NCBI RefSeq assembly: GCF_004210375.1
Contig: NW_027467782.1
Coordinates: forward strand, 33,655,771-33,719,770
Direction of reading: 5' to 3'
Length of the DNA stretch: 64,000 nucleotides
Source: Tachypleus tridentatus
Taxonomy: Eukaryota; Arthropoda; Merostomata; Xiphosura; Limulidae
Under the pieces are notes generated by a model. The model made no database searches. It saw only the letters and a program-made list of their open reading frames with translations, and was not told where the DNA came from. A program made the translations under genes and the position numbers. The first letter of the stretch is position 1. Each line of letters begins with the position of its first letter. This document shows, piece by piece, positions 33,302 through 45,130 of the stretch.

Positions 33302-36300
33302 TGAAAATGTCTAAATCCCTCCACTGTGCATTATAAATTCAGAAAAATAATGCTAACTTTATTAAAAACAAATCTCCATAAAGTCTAGAATGCATGCACA
33401 CTGTTAATTTCTGGAAAAAAGCCAAGGCCTGATAATTTACCAGGGAAACATTCAGTTGATGTTCATATTATTGTATTCATAAGTTAATGGCTGAATCTAC
33501 ACCTGACTGTTACAGATTCAAAATAAAGTAAATTCAAATAAATAATAATAAAGGTAATTAATAGACCAATCAAACAGATATTGAAACCTAATATTTATTT
33601 TCAATACTATTGACTGTTTTCCTAATTAAATGAATGGGGGGGGAAATGGAGGGAGGAGTTAAGACCCCACAGATAAAAACATTAAATGATACAGGTATTA
33701 CTTTAAAAAAGAAGAGCTAGAAGGGATGGGGTTTCAACTCCCTTGATCTCTACCTTAAATTAATGTCTATTTAAATATAATATTAAACAATATTATTATT
33801 AATCTCTGAAAAATGTGCATAAAGTTTACCCCGATGGATCCATTCACCTCACCTGCATTCTCTTATACAAAACTGAAGAATAAAGTTATTAACTACTAAA
33901 AATATGAATGACTGGACCACTTGGGTTCCTGCCCTAGATCTGCTCATGCTTATACAACCTTAAATAATAGTGATACAATTGTAATGTACAAACATTACAC
34001 AGTGTTGAGAAAAAAAATCAAAATACAATAAATTTACACCTTATTATTAAAATAGCCAGAAAGCTGACAGTCAATGGTTCAAAATTGGTGCAGTGATAGA
34101 TAGCTTCTGTAGCTTTGCAGTAACAATGACAGGAATAGTAAATTTAATGGAAATGGAAGTCGTAAAGCATCCCCACACCTGCCTCTTATGTAAGTTTGTA
34201 CCTAACAAATATTTTGATCATCTGGATATTTGGAATAACTAGAAACATTAATTTCAATTAGTTTATTATTAACATGACAACTGATTCAATCATAATTTTG
34301 ATTAATTGCTAAAATAATTATTACAAACACTTATTTTGATTGGTTAAATGATTCAGTTCTTCTGTAAGCAGATGCACGTTAACATCACATTAGTAAAGAA
34401 ATCACAAGTTTTACTAATGAAGAAAATTAAACTTAAAATGAAAAACATTTTACAACATACAATACATAATGCAAGACATGAACCAGTAAATGTTGTTACT
34501 ATTATATGGATGCAGGCAGTGTGTATGGGTGAGAAGTTTCACTGATCTCTCAGTTCCCACTAAAGTGAATACAAACAAGTTTGATCCATAGTTCACATCT
34601 CCACAAAGATAGAATACATTTAACTGCAAGAAATGTGAGGTGAAGAACATTTGAACTGCTTGTTCCAAACCTGAAAAGGAGAAGGCTGGGCCCAAATGAG
34701 GTTGAAAAGAAGAAAACTACCCAAATGAATGGGTTATTGAGAGGAGTTAAGAATGGATTTCCCCCACTGTCATGAGGAATCCTCCCTCTATTGTATCTTG
34801 TAGAATCAGTGGAGTGTGGTCTATGGACTGTGAATGAGCAGAAGCAAACATTATCTAGTTATTCATAGAGAGAAGAGCACAAATTATCATAGAGTGAAAA
34901 AAATTGAGGTTTGTCCAAACAAACAGGAAAGTCCTGAAATGGAAAACATGATATAGGGCAATGAAGTGGACACTGTGGGGAAGAATTTTAAATTGTGGAT
35001 TATGAAGGGAAAATGGTTTAGCACATGATTAACAATTTTGAAAAATAAAATAATTATATGTTACTAGTAGTAATAATTGTAACTTACAAATAATCTAGGC
35101 TAAACATACCTAGTTAAATTACTAATAATGAACTAACAAAGCCATGAAATCTGTTGAGACCACAAAGTATGTAAGATTAATGTACTTGCAAAGTGATTAA
35201 ATGTATCTAGTAATAACACAATTAATAATCAACATCTCATTTACAATTCATTTAAAATAACTTAGGTGAATAAAGACATATAAATATCTAACTTACCAAA
35301 ATCCATACATTAATGACATGAAATACTCAATTCTCCCATGTGTAAATAAGAGTAAAGCCACACAAATGACATCTGAGTCACAACTACCATAGGTATATCA
35401 ACCAGATTTGAAGTGTGGTAAAGTTTATCAACATGTACCGGTCCCCTGGTAGAACTGGTATCAACAGAAACAAAAGTATGAGAAGAGCAATTCTCTCCCA
35501 AAACAAACAACTTGGAAGCATGAAAAGTAGTGGAAAACTAAAACTCTTGAAATGGTGTGGAATATGACAGGCTAAAATAAAAAGTGTTAAAAACAAAGAA
35601 AAACAGGCTCCAAATGTCTTCTTATTGATTACATTCTTACTTAGAAACATTGTTTTACTGAAAAGAAGAAGAAATCAGTGGCTAAACCCATGAATCTAAT
35701 TTCCTTAGAATTAGTCTGTATATAACGTTGAATTAAATTCCTGGAAAATCTTACCAGTAGCATGTTTAGCTATAATGGGAAATTCTATAGTCAATACACT
35801 GATCATATATTACTGCAGCAGTAATTTGGTTTGTCAACATATTAGATACCCAGAGCTCTCATAAATGTGAACAAGTGACCTCAATGTCAGGCTCAGGGAA
35901 AAGAGGAAAAATACCAAAGACAGGAATTTTGTTTCTTTTGTTGTTGTGGTTTTACTTCTGAAAATATTTTTGACTATTTGAAAGCTGCAGGAATATTCTT
36001 CTATGATATCATATGTTTATTCTGGTTTATCAAGTGCAGTATGCAATAATTGATTGAAATCCAAATTATTTATTAGATAAAAATTCATCTTGACCAAAAA
36101 ATATAGAATTTAAACTTTTTTATATTTGAAATGAAAGATATAAACTCTTAACAGAATTAGATTTATCTACATTAATTTTCTAAAAGGTACAACTGAAGAT
36201 TGCCATTTAAACTCTTAAAATGCTTCAGTAGTCTAACACTAATAATGCAAACACAGAAAACCATACAGTTGATTTAAAAAACCTTTATACTTTACGTTTT

Positions 36301-36343
36301 TAGTAGATAATAGATACATAGATAAAAAAATAAACTACATTAC
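33302..36343. other. AT-rich DNA, no firm gene
   Basis: A G-run lies at 33,636-33,643. Minus-strand open stretches at 34,450-34,695 and 35,310-35,510 have acceptor-like flanks but match no protein I know. Downstream exons of the ZC3H15-like gene were sought here and not found. Confidence 0.4.
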
Positions 36344-36481
36344 CTTCATCTCTCAAGTCTACATAAATACTCTTCTTTTCACTCTTATTTTCAACATCAT
36401 CGTGGGAAAACTTGCATTTGTCACCTTTCTTACACTGTTCTTACTTATAAAAAACATACAGTGCAGATTTAGGATCAGTTC
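36344..36481 (-). pseudogene. ZC3H15: ZC3H15-like zinc-finger exon, broken
   Basis: A 138-bp minus-strand exon with acceptor TTTTAATTTCAG (36,482) and donor GTAATG (36,343). The product resembles ZC3H15 (DRG family regulatory protein 1), a conserved cytoplasmic partner of the GTPase DRG1. It reads GTDPKSALYVFYK, a stop, then [17 protein letters not shown] and [11 protein letters not shown]. This covers the first CCCH zinc finger (C-x8-C-x5-C-x3-H). The first Cys is Tyr here. A TAA at 36,441-36,443 stands where the family has Gln, so translation would end inside the finger. Neither change lies in a homopolymer. Splice sites show it is not a processed copy. A duplicated, dead gene copy or a null allele fits best. 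Confidence 0.8.
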
Positions 36482-37818
36482 CTGAAATTAAAATAGTTAT
36501 ATCACCTTTCTGCAAGAGATGAATATAACTGAACTGTAGCCATGTTGAGAGTAACAAGATAAAACACTTCAATGCTGTGGTGTGTGATTTACATAAAGCA
36601 GACTTTGAACACTTGTTTTGATTCACCCTAAGAGTATCAGTGACCTAACTATTGAAAAACACACAAAAAATTATGAAAACTAATTTAATATTAAAGATAG
36701 TTATGTACAGTATAATAATTCATGCTTTTAGTTAATATGTACACAATACTTGTACCACACACTTGTTACATAAGTTGTTTTAATTTTTAAAGTTATAAAA
36801 ACAGATAAAATGTACCAGCATGCATTTTTAAAATGTATAAAAATAACATTCAATAAAATTACAGTAATATAATAGCTTATGCTTTTTGTTTTGAATGAGT
36901 TTTAGCTACGTAAATAATGTCATTGTACTTATAAAGCCAATTATTGTTGGTTAGTCACAATTATCTACCTGATTTATGTCTCTGCTAAGTGTTATAACTG
37001 CAGAACTCATATGGAATAAAACTGTATTTCTTTCCAACCACTCCGAAAGAAAATATTTAACTCTCACTGATAAAGAATAAATATTTATAATTACAAGTTA
37101 TACATTAGTACAATTTTAGTGCCAGACCTTAAAAAAATAATGAAAAATAAATATTTAGAACTTTAAATGGGTGAAATTGTAAACCTGATGTTCCACACTT
37201 TAGAAATTCTTTTATATATGACTAATGCTAAAAAATCCTCACTTATGTCAGGGAAATGTATCTCTAAAAGTAGAAAGCAAAGAGGTTCCATCTTTAAACA
37301 CATTTAAGACTACATGTCAAGAGCAATATTAATATGGTAGAATACATCATGATGTATTTCAGTTTCTATATAATACATAAGGTATAAAAAACCATAATAA
37401 TTCTGGAAAGTATTTTAACTTTTTCTTGAATAACTCAGTTTGAAAGAGTTATCAACTTATGTTATTTGCTATTTCTAAAAAATAATATCTTAAAATCCTT
37501 TATCACCAACTTAGACAGCCAGATCATTGATGTATCCAAAGATAATCTGTATTAATAACATTTTATGTAGTAATTCTTAAAAGTCTTCAGTTAACTATAA
37601 AATCCTATGTTTTTTAGTACTATTAAACCTCACATTGACATATTCTCATGCTCATTTTACACCACTTCAAAACAAGCAAAAGCAACACTGGAAAAAAAGA
37701 AAAATCTTTGTATTTATATGTTTACAAAAACATGCCATATCAACATGTAGGGAGAGGTTAAGTGATTAACAATATATCACGTATTTCGTGATGACGAGAA
37801 ACCAACTTGAAGTAAAAA
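36482..37818. other. intron-like DNA between ZC3H15-like exons
   Basis: AT-rich, with no further exon seen. Confidence 0.5.
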
Positions 37819-37934
37819 ATGTATTTCAGGACAACTGTTGCAAACTCCTTCTTTGTTAATCTGGAGATGACCTAAGAAGGTCAAAACATTGTTCTCAATT
37901 TTGTTTTGGTATCACCAGTTGTCCTAAGATACAT
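37819..37934 (+). repeat. inverted-repeat unit with degraded hammerhead-like core
   Basis: Arms ATGTATTTCAGGACAACTG (37,819-37,837) and CAGTTGTCCTAAGATACAT (37,916-37,934) are complementary with three mismatches. Between them lies CTGGAGATGACC, then AAGGTCAAAAC and ATTGTTCTC, a decayed version of the motif at 28,103. It is probably the end of a Penelope-like element. Confidence 0.55.
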
Positions 37935-38654
37935 ATCACATACTTGTTATGTTACTGGAAAGTGATACAACAATGGGAATATACAAATTTCAGAATTTCC
38001 TGCTCACACTCTCTATCAAATTACATAGAAATAACTTATGGGAAAGCTTGTCTAATCTAGCATTTGTATTAGGTAAAATTAAAATAATAAACCTTTACAC
38101 TCCATACAAAAATTATACTGCACAACAATTTTTTTTAAATTTTTTGCTTCCTGAAAAGGTTTTGCTGATTGTGGCAGGTATCTGGTGGGTATGCACAAAT
38201 ATAGTTTTGGTTTTGCTTCATCAGTAGAAACTTTGAGAAATAGTCAGTTAACTGTTTACTGGCAATAACTTATTTAATTGTGTTTATGTTTGTAATACAC
38301 TATTAAGTTCAACATAATTAAAAGTGTTTTGCTCCTAATTTTTGTTTGTATTCAATGTCCAGTGCATCACGTTCCAGTGTTCAAGAGTAGTCAGCAAGCA
38401 TTGACAAATTCCAGTTGCCCTGATATTGTTTTCCCATTGTAGCAAAACTGAAGATTTCAATGAAACTATACGTAATGGGCAAATGTGGACGTGATTTTCA
38501 TGATCAGCAGCCAAACATCTATAAGGAACACCCAACAGTGTTCAAGAAGCAAAACTTTGTTGTGCAGTGTTATCTAACATTAACTTCATTCTCCACAAGC
38601 AAGGAAAGGTGACAGAAAAAAACCTATTTCTTAATATAAAGAGTAGTATTTTAC
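37935..38654. other. intron-like DNA, no firm feature
   Basis: The minus strand is open at 38,335-38,535, but the product (GVPYRCLAADHENHVHICPL) matches nothing I know. Confidence 0.4.
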
Positions 38655-38741
38655 CTTTCTCATCTTTCTGTGTTGTTACAGATTTTAATGTCAAGTTCAG
38701 GTCCTCAATTTCCTTCTTTTTCTTCCTACTTGTTGATCTAC
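38655..38741 (-). pseudogene. ZC3H15: ZC3H15-like upstream exon
   Basis: An 87-bp minus-strand exon with acceptor ATTACCTTAG (38,742) and donor GTAAAA (38,654). It reads RSTSRKKKKEIEDLN, then LTLKSVTTQKDEK, like the ZC3H15 segment KKKELQELN that sits just before the ADPKS motif. It ends with one base of a codon, and the next exon (36,481 down) supplies two, giving Gly then TDPKS, exactly in phase. This exon has no break of its own, but the gene copy is disabled in the next exon. Earlier exons (the basic N-terminus) were not found with confidence. Confidence 0.7.
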
Positions 38742-40299
38742 CTAAGGTAATGTGAGTAGAGTGTGATTACTCTTATATTACCAACAATTTGTTTGAACCT
38801 TTGTATCAATAACTTTAATAAACATGGCATACTATTTCACTGATTAAGTAAACAAATTATGCATTACAAAGATAATTAGAGTTTTAAAATATTCAAAACA
38901 TATTATGTAATAAATGTTCATTAAAAATAAAAAAATGTGACAGCTGTTAAGATGAAAATTACACTTTATGAATTTGACATTAATGTGGTACTTATAAGAT
39001 AACTATATGGAAGTATTATTTTACACAGCCTTTCATACTGTTTTTCTTCATACTTTTCTACAGACAATGTTGATGATAATTATGAAATTACAAAGTGTTA
39101 AAGACATGTTAAAAGGTCAACAGAAAATTCTGCAGTTTCAAACACTGGTAAAAGTTAAGGTAGCCTTGGATACCTTGTTTGACTAATATTTTGAATGCTA
39201 ATGCACTGTCTTCTCATAAGTTTATAAGAACTGACCACACCTTTTCAGCACGATATTAAAGCAGTAAAATGAAGTAAATAACACCCAGAATTTGCCTTTA
39301 TCAGACCCAATTTAAATTCATCTGATCTATTTAGGATGTGTGTGTGTTGATGTGCATCACCACTGAATATACCCCAAATCAGTCATTTTCTGACCTCAAC
39401 AAAGTATTTGGTTATTTCAAAATCAGATTTGATACACTAGCCAAAGAATACTATAAAAAAACAGAAACAAGAAACAGTCTCATCTTTACCTGACACACCA
39501 TCTCATGTGCACCAGACAAAACAATATCACCAAACAAGAAGCATCACAATGTAATTTGAAAAACAATTAGTCAACATGACTGTAATCCATCATTACTACA
39601 CAACCTGTGTGAGGAAATTAGTCACTCACACAATCAGCAGAACTTCACAAGTAGCATGGAAATTTCTAAGGCAGACATAAAGACAGCTTTCTGTGCAAGA
39701 CATGAACTGCCTCTAAAAGATTAATTTTGATTACTGAATATTGAAGATGGTAATAATTGGACACACAAGTTGATTATTTTCATAAAATTAATTGATTACT
39801 TTGCATGAAACTAACTCATGTATCAATTCTCATTCTGATTAAGAAATTTTGAAATTTAACCATGAATTTTGCAACAAGTTATTTTATGGTCTGGCCTAAA
39901 GCTAAGCAATGTAAATCTAATTCAGATAGTCAAAGTGAGAGAAAAATAGTGCCACCATCAACACAGATAACCATTTATTTTAGTTTCTGTTCATATACAT
40001 TAAAATTACAAATGGTTGATATAAATAAATCAACTTTTTTTAGACTGTTTGCAAATTTTTAACACTGCTTCCACAAGCCAGACACCCAGGATTTGTGCTG
40101 AATGGCTATCCTTAATAAATAAAATCATTCTAGAATGAGCTAAAACTCACTTTTAGAGTTTTCTGGTTGAACAAAATCTCCTACAAAGTTTTATGAAAAA
40201 ATATGCAGATTTAGTAATGCTATTGAAAGTTTTTGACTCCCATAGTACACAGTAGTAAACTTGGAAGATGTGTATGTTATGTTATTAACTATTTGTTCT
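38742..40299. other. AT-rich DNA, no gene seen
   Basis: No recognisable feature. Confidence 0.45.
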
Positions 40300-41180
40300 C
40301 ATTCTTGCTTTTTGTTTTCAGAGTAGGTACAAAGGCCATGACCTTCACATCAGTGGGATAATTCTCATCTAGCTATTTCAAAAGTTTGTTCTTCAATCTA
40401 TCTTTCATTTCTTTAAACATCATTGACTAGAATATCAGTGCAAGTATAACTTTTTCTGGCAAAACTTGTTGCACATTATTGGCATATGAGAATAGTTTTG
40501 TATTATCAGATTTAATTGTATTTCCAGTCATGTTCATAAGATCATCTGGATCTCCTGGAAGTAATGTAGTACTAAAAATCCTTAATCCTGCCATGCAGAA
40601 TGCAAGCAATCAACTGTTCTTTTCAAGAGCACTGAAACTTGATGCTTTTCATCGAGCTTCTTGATTTGGAAAGTTTAATGTTGTTGTGCATTCAATACCA
40701 AATTGAATCGGCATTGCTCCTGTGCCATGTTGAAATACCACAACGTCTTGCTTTTACACTTCAATTCTTGGATTATCTGCATCATTCATTCAGTGTCACA
40801 AACTCCATGGGATCCTCAGAAGTTCTGCTAGACATTTCGTCTTCGGCACTCTCCAGTGGAATAGATGAATCAGTCCTTTATTTTCTCTTTCTTCATACTT
40901 TTAAATTACCTTGCAGTTCTTTCACACCTGTTTTTTATGCAATTTTGACCTCTAGGTCTGAACCATTACATCTACACTGTCACTTTGAACTTACAAGTCA
41001 CTTTCTTCTTTTCCTGTATCAATGTTACTTTATCAATACAGGATCAGCACACTTAATCACTGAATGTTGTAGCATGTTGACATCTGTTTTGTGGCCAGCT
41101 GTAGATCAAATTTTCACAAAGTGTGCAACAGTTATCTGTATTTTGGCCAATCAGGTTTTGGTAAAGGTATCAACCAATTA
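40300..41180 (-). pseudogene. possible decayed hAT/BED-type transposase
   Basis: The minus-strand text has pieces such as TVDCLHSAWQD, MNMTGNTIKSDNTKLFSYA, FKEMKDRLKNKLL and LDENYPTDVKVMAFVLL. The last part resembles the stretch before the C-terminal dimerisation domain of hAT/ZBED transposases. Several stops and frame changes interrupt it. No zinc finger or ends were found. It could instead be an unrelated relic. Confidence 0.3.
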
Positions 41181-41181
41181 A

Positions 41182-42198
41182 CTAAAGATCCGAAGTGACT
41201 GCAAAGTGCAATTATCTACCCATGCTGTTTTTGGTCTTGTATCTGATTTTGTTTTAATGAAAAACTATTTAATATTATAAAACTAGTTTTCATAGTTTAA
41301 AACTTGCACATAAAGAGTCATTAATACAATTAAGTTATAAAGAGAAGTACTTGCCCTGTTAAGTGCTCTTGAAGCTTTACTAGTTGCTTCACGTGTACAA
41401 GTGACAGTAAGAATAAAACCATAATAACCTGTAGGACTCACTCAACCACTAGAAATACCTTTTCTGATTACAATAGAGCCACAATTCGAAGCACGTTTTC
41501 ACCATTGCCTTTAAAGTCTAAAATTGTAAATTTACAATTTATGTAGTCCCAACTTATAAGTTTTATACTAATAATTTCATTTTAAAATGTTGTCCAAATC
41601 TACTTACACAATTCGGCAGACACTACTTGTAATGAGAATGAACAATTATTAATTATGTGGTTAACTAACTCGTTTTCGTATTAACCCTCACAGACCAGCA
41701 TTAGGCTTAGCAGCTACGATAAATTCAAGTTACAGTACATTTTTACAAGTACAAATATTGCACTGGTTAATATTTACAATGTCCTTGTACACGACAATAA
41801 AATTTAAATATGTTTCACTTTTTTCTTCTTGTAAATTTTCTTTCCTGATTCGTTTGGTTTTCCTTGGGGTGATCACTTCACATAAATAAATCTATAAACA
41901 TTTTACTGCATCATATCTTTTAACCCCAACGTATTGAATGCAATATTTTGCTTGAAAATTGTCAGTGACCAGCGTAGTAAGCTACATGTGTTATCGAGCG
42001 ACCTCTACAATTCCAAAAAAGTGCCAAGCGAATCTGCAAGAAAATTCTCGTCATATTAAGAATATTAAAAAGCGTACGTATGCTTATATTCTTGTCATTG
42101 TTAGTAGAATGGAATATTTTGTAATTCTAGCAGTATTATGAGATTAAAAGGTGACAAATAGGACTTGGATGATATCACAATAGTTGTCTCCAGATCCT
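41182..42198. other. unassigned DNA left of unit D
   Basis: No gene seen. A basic stretch on the minus strand near 41,820-41,880 (TPRKTKRIRKENLQEEK) weakly recalls the ZC3H15 N-terminus but lacks a proper donor site. Confidence 0.4.
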
Positions 42199-42277
42199 AA
42201 GGTAAGTAATTAATGTGATTTTAATCTGTAATGTTTAATATTGCATTAGTACTAAAACTGGCGCTCATGCCCACGAA

Positions 42278-42552
42278 GGCCCGGCATGGCCTAGCGCGTA
42301 AGGCGTGTGACTCGTAATCCGAGGGTCGCGGGTTCGCGCCCGCGTCGCGCTAAACATGTTCGCCCTCCCAGCCGTGGGGGTGTATAATGTTACGGTCAAT
42401 CCCACTATTCGTTGGTAAAGAGTAGCCCAAGAGTTGGCGGTGGGTGGGGATGACTAGCTGCCTTCCCTCTAGTCTTACACTGCTAAATTAGGGACGGCTA
42501 GCACAGATAGCCCTCGAGTAGCTTTGTGCGAAATTCCCAAACAAACAAACAA
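42278..42552 (+). repeat. young full-length SINE-A with perfect target duplication
   Basis: Head GGCCCGGCATGGCCTAGCGC, loop CTCGTAA (CGT at the anticodon place), B box GGGTTCGCGCCC, tail ATTCCCAAACAAACAAACAA. Flanked by ATGCCCACGAA at 42,267-42,277 and 42,553-42,563. Unit B shows the empty site at 29,726-29,737. It is the least damaged SINE-A here and a good guide to the family consensus. Confidence 0.96.
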
Positions 42553-42841
42553 ATGCCCACGAAATGTGTAAAGCTAAAATTCTACGTCGGATGTTGATCA
42601 AAGCTGGTAGTAGCGGTAGTTGTGAGTTTATTATTGCAATTACAAACTATAAATTAAAGTACTTCAAAGTGTATATGAGATTGGGATAAATGGCTCATTT
42701 ATTATTTGAGTTCATATTGTTTTGTGATACAATAACTTGTAAGTTACTCAAAATTTCGAATACAAAGACTTACATTTTCAAAGCAGTATAGTTTTGTAAT
42801 AAACTTTTCAAATTCCGAGTGAAAATTCGTTGGATATCAGT

Positions 42842-42968
42842 TTGTTTGTTTGTTCAGAATTAAGCACAAAGCTGCACAATGTGCTATCTGTGCTCTGCCT
42901 ACCATGAGCTTCGAAACCCGGGTTTTAGTGGTGTGAGCCTGCAAACAAACCGCTGTACCATTTGAAGC
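42842..42968 (-). repeat. SINE-B copy in unit D
   Basis: Counterpart of 29,398-29,510. Reverse complement head AAATGGTACAGCGGTTTG, B box GGGTTTCGAAGC. Target-site remnants TTGGATATCAGT and TTGGACATCAGT flank it. Confidence 0.85.
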
Positions 42969-43504
42969 TTGGACATCAGTATGAGCACCTTTCTAAAATC
43001 TAAATTGTATTTCATTAGGTGTCAATTAAGTCCTAAAACGTAACCTTAAGAATATTAGCAATAGAAATAATACATTTAGCAGATTAAGAATAAAATATTA
43101 GTTCTTAAAGCTATAGTCTTTGATTGACAATGTAGTACCAAAGAAACTGCTGTTGTGGCATATAACACAACTCATTAAGGATGTTCATTCGAAGCATTCA
43201 ATTTCACACACACACACACATATATACATACATTCTTTTGGGATCACTGGCCATTAATAGGAAGCCAAAGGGTCTGATATTAATGAAGATGAAAAAAGTT
43301 CTTAAACTGTTCAGTTACTTATTTTGCTTATGCTTGTGACGTTTTTTGGATAAAATACATATAATTTTCACAATAAAAGATTATTACTTAAATCTCAAAT
43401 ATTTGCGTATTTTATACAAATTTATTATAAAAACATTTTCAGCATTTCAGTGTTGATTTGATAAAAATACACATGTACTGATTATACTTTATATATGTAT
43501 ATAT

Positions 43505-43633
43505 TTGTTTGTTTGTTTTGAATTTCGTGCAAAACTGCTCGAGGGCTATCTGCGCTAGACATTCCTAATTTAGTAGTTTAAGACTAGAGGGAAGGCAGCT
43601 AGTCATCACCACCCAGCGCCAACTTTTGGGCTA
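43505..43633 (-). repeat. SINE-A tail, cut off inside the body
   Basis: In reverse complement it starts TAGCCCAAAAGTTGGCGCTG and ends CACGAAATTCAAAACAAAC, followed by TATATACATATAT. The head is missing. It complements the SINE-A head at 20,973-21,124 at the same target site. Confidence 0.9.
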
Positions 43634-45130
43634 ATATTAGGTTTATTCGCTGGCTTTCCTTCCTTATAGAACATTAATATATTTGCAAGCTTCCAAGAAA
43701 CTTGGATGTATCCTGAGGATAGTGATAAGTTAAAAAAGTGAATTTAAGTGGTCAAACAATTTTGGAGTGCCCTTTTTTAGGAGGATAGCTTGTATTTCGT
43801 CTTCATCTGGTGCTTTGTTTTTTGTGTTTTTTATTGCTTCTAGTAATTCATGAAGGGATATTTCATTTGTTATTAATGTGCTTTCATAATCTGTATCGGA
43901 ACTTGTATTTGTATCAGTTATGTTTACTGGAAAAATTGGCTCAAATTGATGTTTATTGTTTACTATGTGATTAGTGACTATTGTAGAAAAATGTATTCAT
44001 ATCTGGATCAGTGTGAGTTTCAAATATATTTTGGAGTTGATCTTTGAAAGCTTCGGCTATTTATTTATTTGTGTGTGCTATAGTGTTATTATGTTCGAGT
44101 GGAGGATATTTCTTTGTGTTTGTGTTTTCATTTGTGAGTCTTTTAAGATGTGACCAGAATTTTTTCGAGTCAGTCTTATCATTTAGTTTATTGCAGTAAT
44201 TGTCCCATTTATTTTGTTTTTGTTGTTTTATTTGTGTTCTGATGTGATTTCTAATGTTGTTTATTTGCGTTTTGGTTTCTCTGTTTCTTGTAATCATGTA
44301 CTGGCTTCTTAATTGTCTTCGTTTTTTGATTATATTGATCATTTCTGTGGTGGGTTTACATGTGTTGTTTGTTGTTTTGGTATTGTTAACTTGGCTGCTT
44401 TCTGAAGGCATTCCGTAATTGTTTGACAGTAGTTATCCATTTCGACATGTTTTAACTTCTTTTATAACTTTATTAGGTAACAGGTTATTTAATTCCTGTT
44501 TATAATATTGCCAATCTGCTTTTCTGTAATTAAATTTTTCTTTCCTATATGTTATATTTTTATGGGGGGCGAGATCAAAGACACAATATATTGGGAGGTG
44601 ATCACTGTCAACATCCTTTCCCACTTGAAATTTTATTAATTTCTGGCTTAGGTTATATGTGCACATACACAGGTCTAGTATGTCACTGGAGTTAGTGGCA
44701 TACGCTGTATGTGTGGGGGTGGTATCATTTACTAAAGCTATATTATTATCGTCTATGAATTTTATTAGATTTCTACCATTGGAATTTGAGCTTCGGCATC
44801 CAAAGGTAACATTTTTACTATTTAAGTCCTCCATAACTATGGAGTTTTGGTTGTGGGAAAGGATGTTGCTAAGTAATGTTATATCTATTTGTTTGTTAGG
44901 TGAGCAGTAAATTCCTGCTACTGTTACTTCAGTTTTATTCCTTTGCAGGATATCTACAGTATCATGTTCATTGCTGCTGCTAAATTTAATTTCTATTACT
45001 GAAAGCTCCACTTTGTAGAAAAGCATTATGCCTCTGTTTTCATCATTTTTATTTGTTCTGTCTTTTCTTATGGTTGAATAATTTGCTATTTTAAATCTAT
45101 TGTTATTGTATATTAGAGTTTCGCTTACTA
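43634..45130 (-). mobile_element. LINE ORF2: endonuclease and start of reverse transcriptase
   Basis: On the minus strand, from about 45,110 down, an APE-type endonuclease of a Jockey/CR1-like LINE is readable. Pieces: ENRGIMLFYKVELSVIEIKF, VAGIYCSPNKQIDI, VMEDLNSKNVTFGCRSSNSN (the DLNSKN block), SSDILDLCM and DSDHLPIYCVF (the SDHLPI block with the catalytic His). After a frame change near 44.42 kb comes a basic linker (IKKRRQLRSQYMITRNRETK) and then the RT N-terminus with NTKNKAPDEDEI. The copy stops at 43,634, before the RT catalytic core, against the cut SINE. Missing the 3' end is unusual for a LINE and fits a rearrangement breakpoint here. Confidence 0.8.

Larger units (their letters stand above)
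42199..43504 (-). repeat. unit D: inverted copy of 28,874-29,816
   Basis: In reverse complement it follows unit B's right flank from TATATACATATATAAAGTAT to TTAATTACTTACCTTA. It includes the shared SINE-B and a (CA)n run, and differs by scattered substitutions. It gained one SINE-A (42,278-42,552). Confidence 0.9.

Noticed and set aside
40639-41181. 180-codon plus-strand open frame
   Set aside because: No known domain; the opposite strand looks more like a decayed transposase, though that is also weak.
42278-42360. tRNA gene with CGT anticodon
   Set aside because: It is the tRNA-like head of SINE-A: body, tail and target duplication follow, and the acceptor stem does not close.
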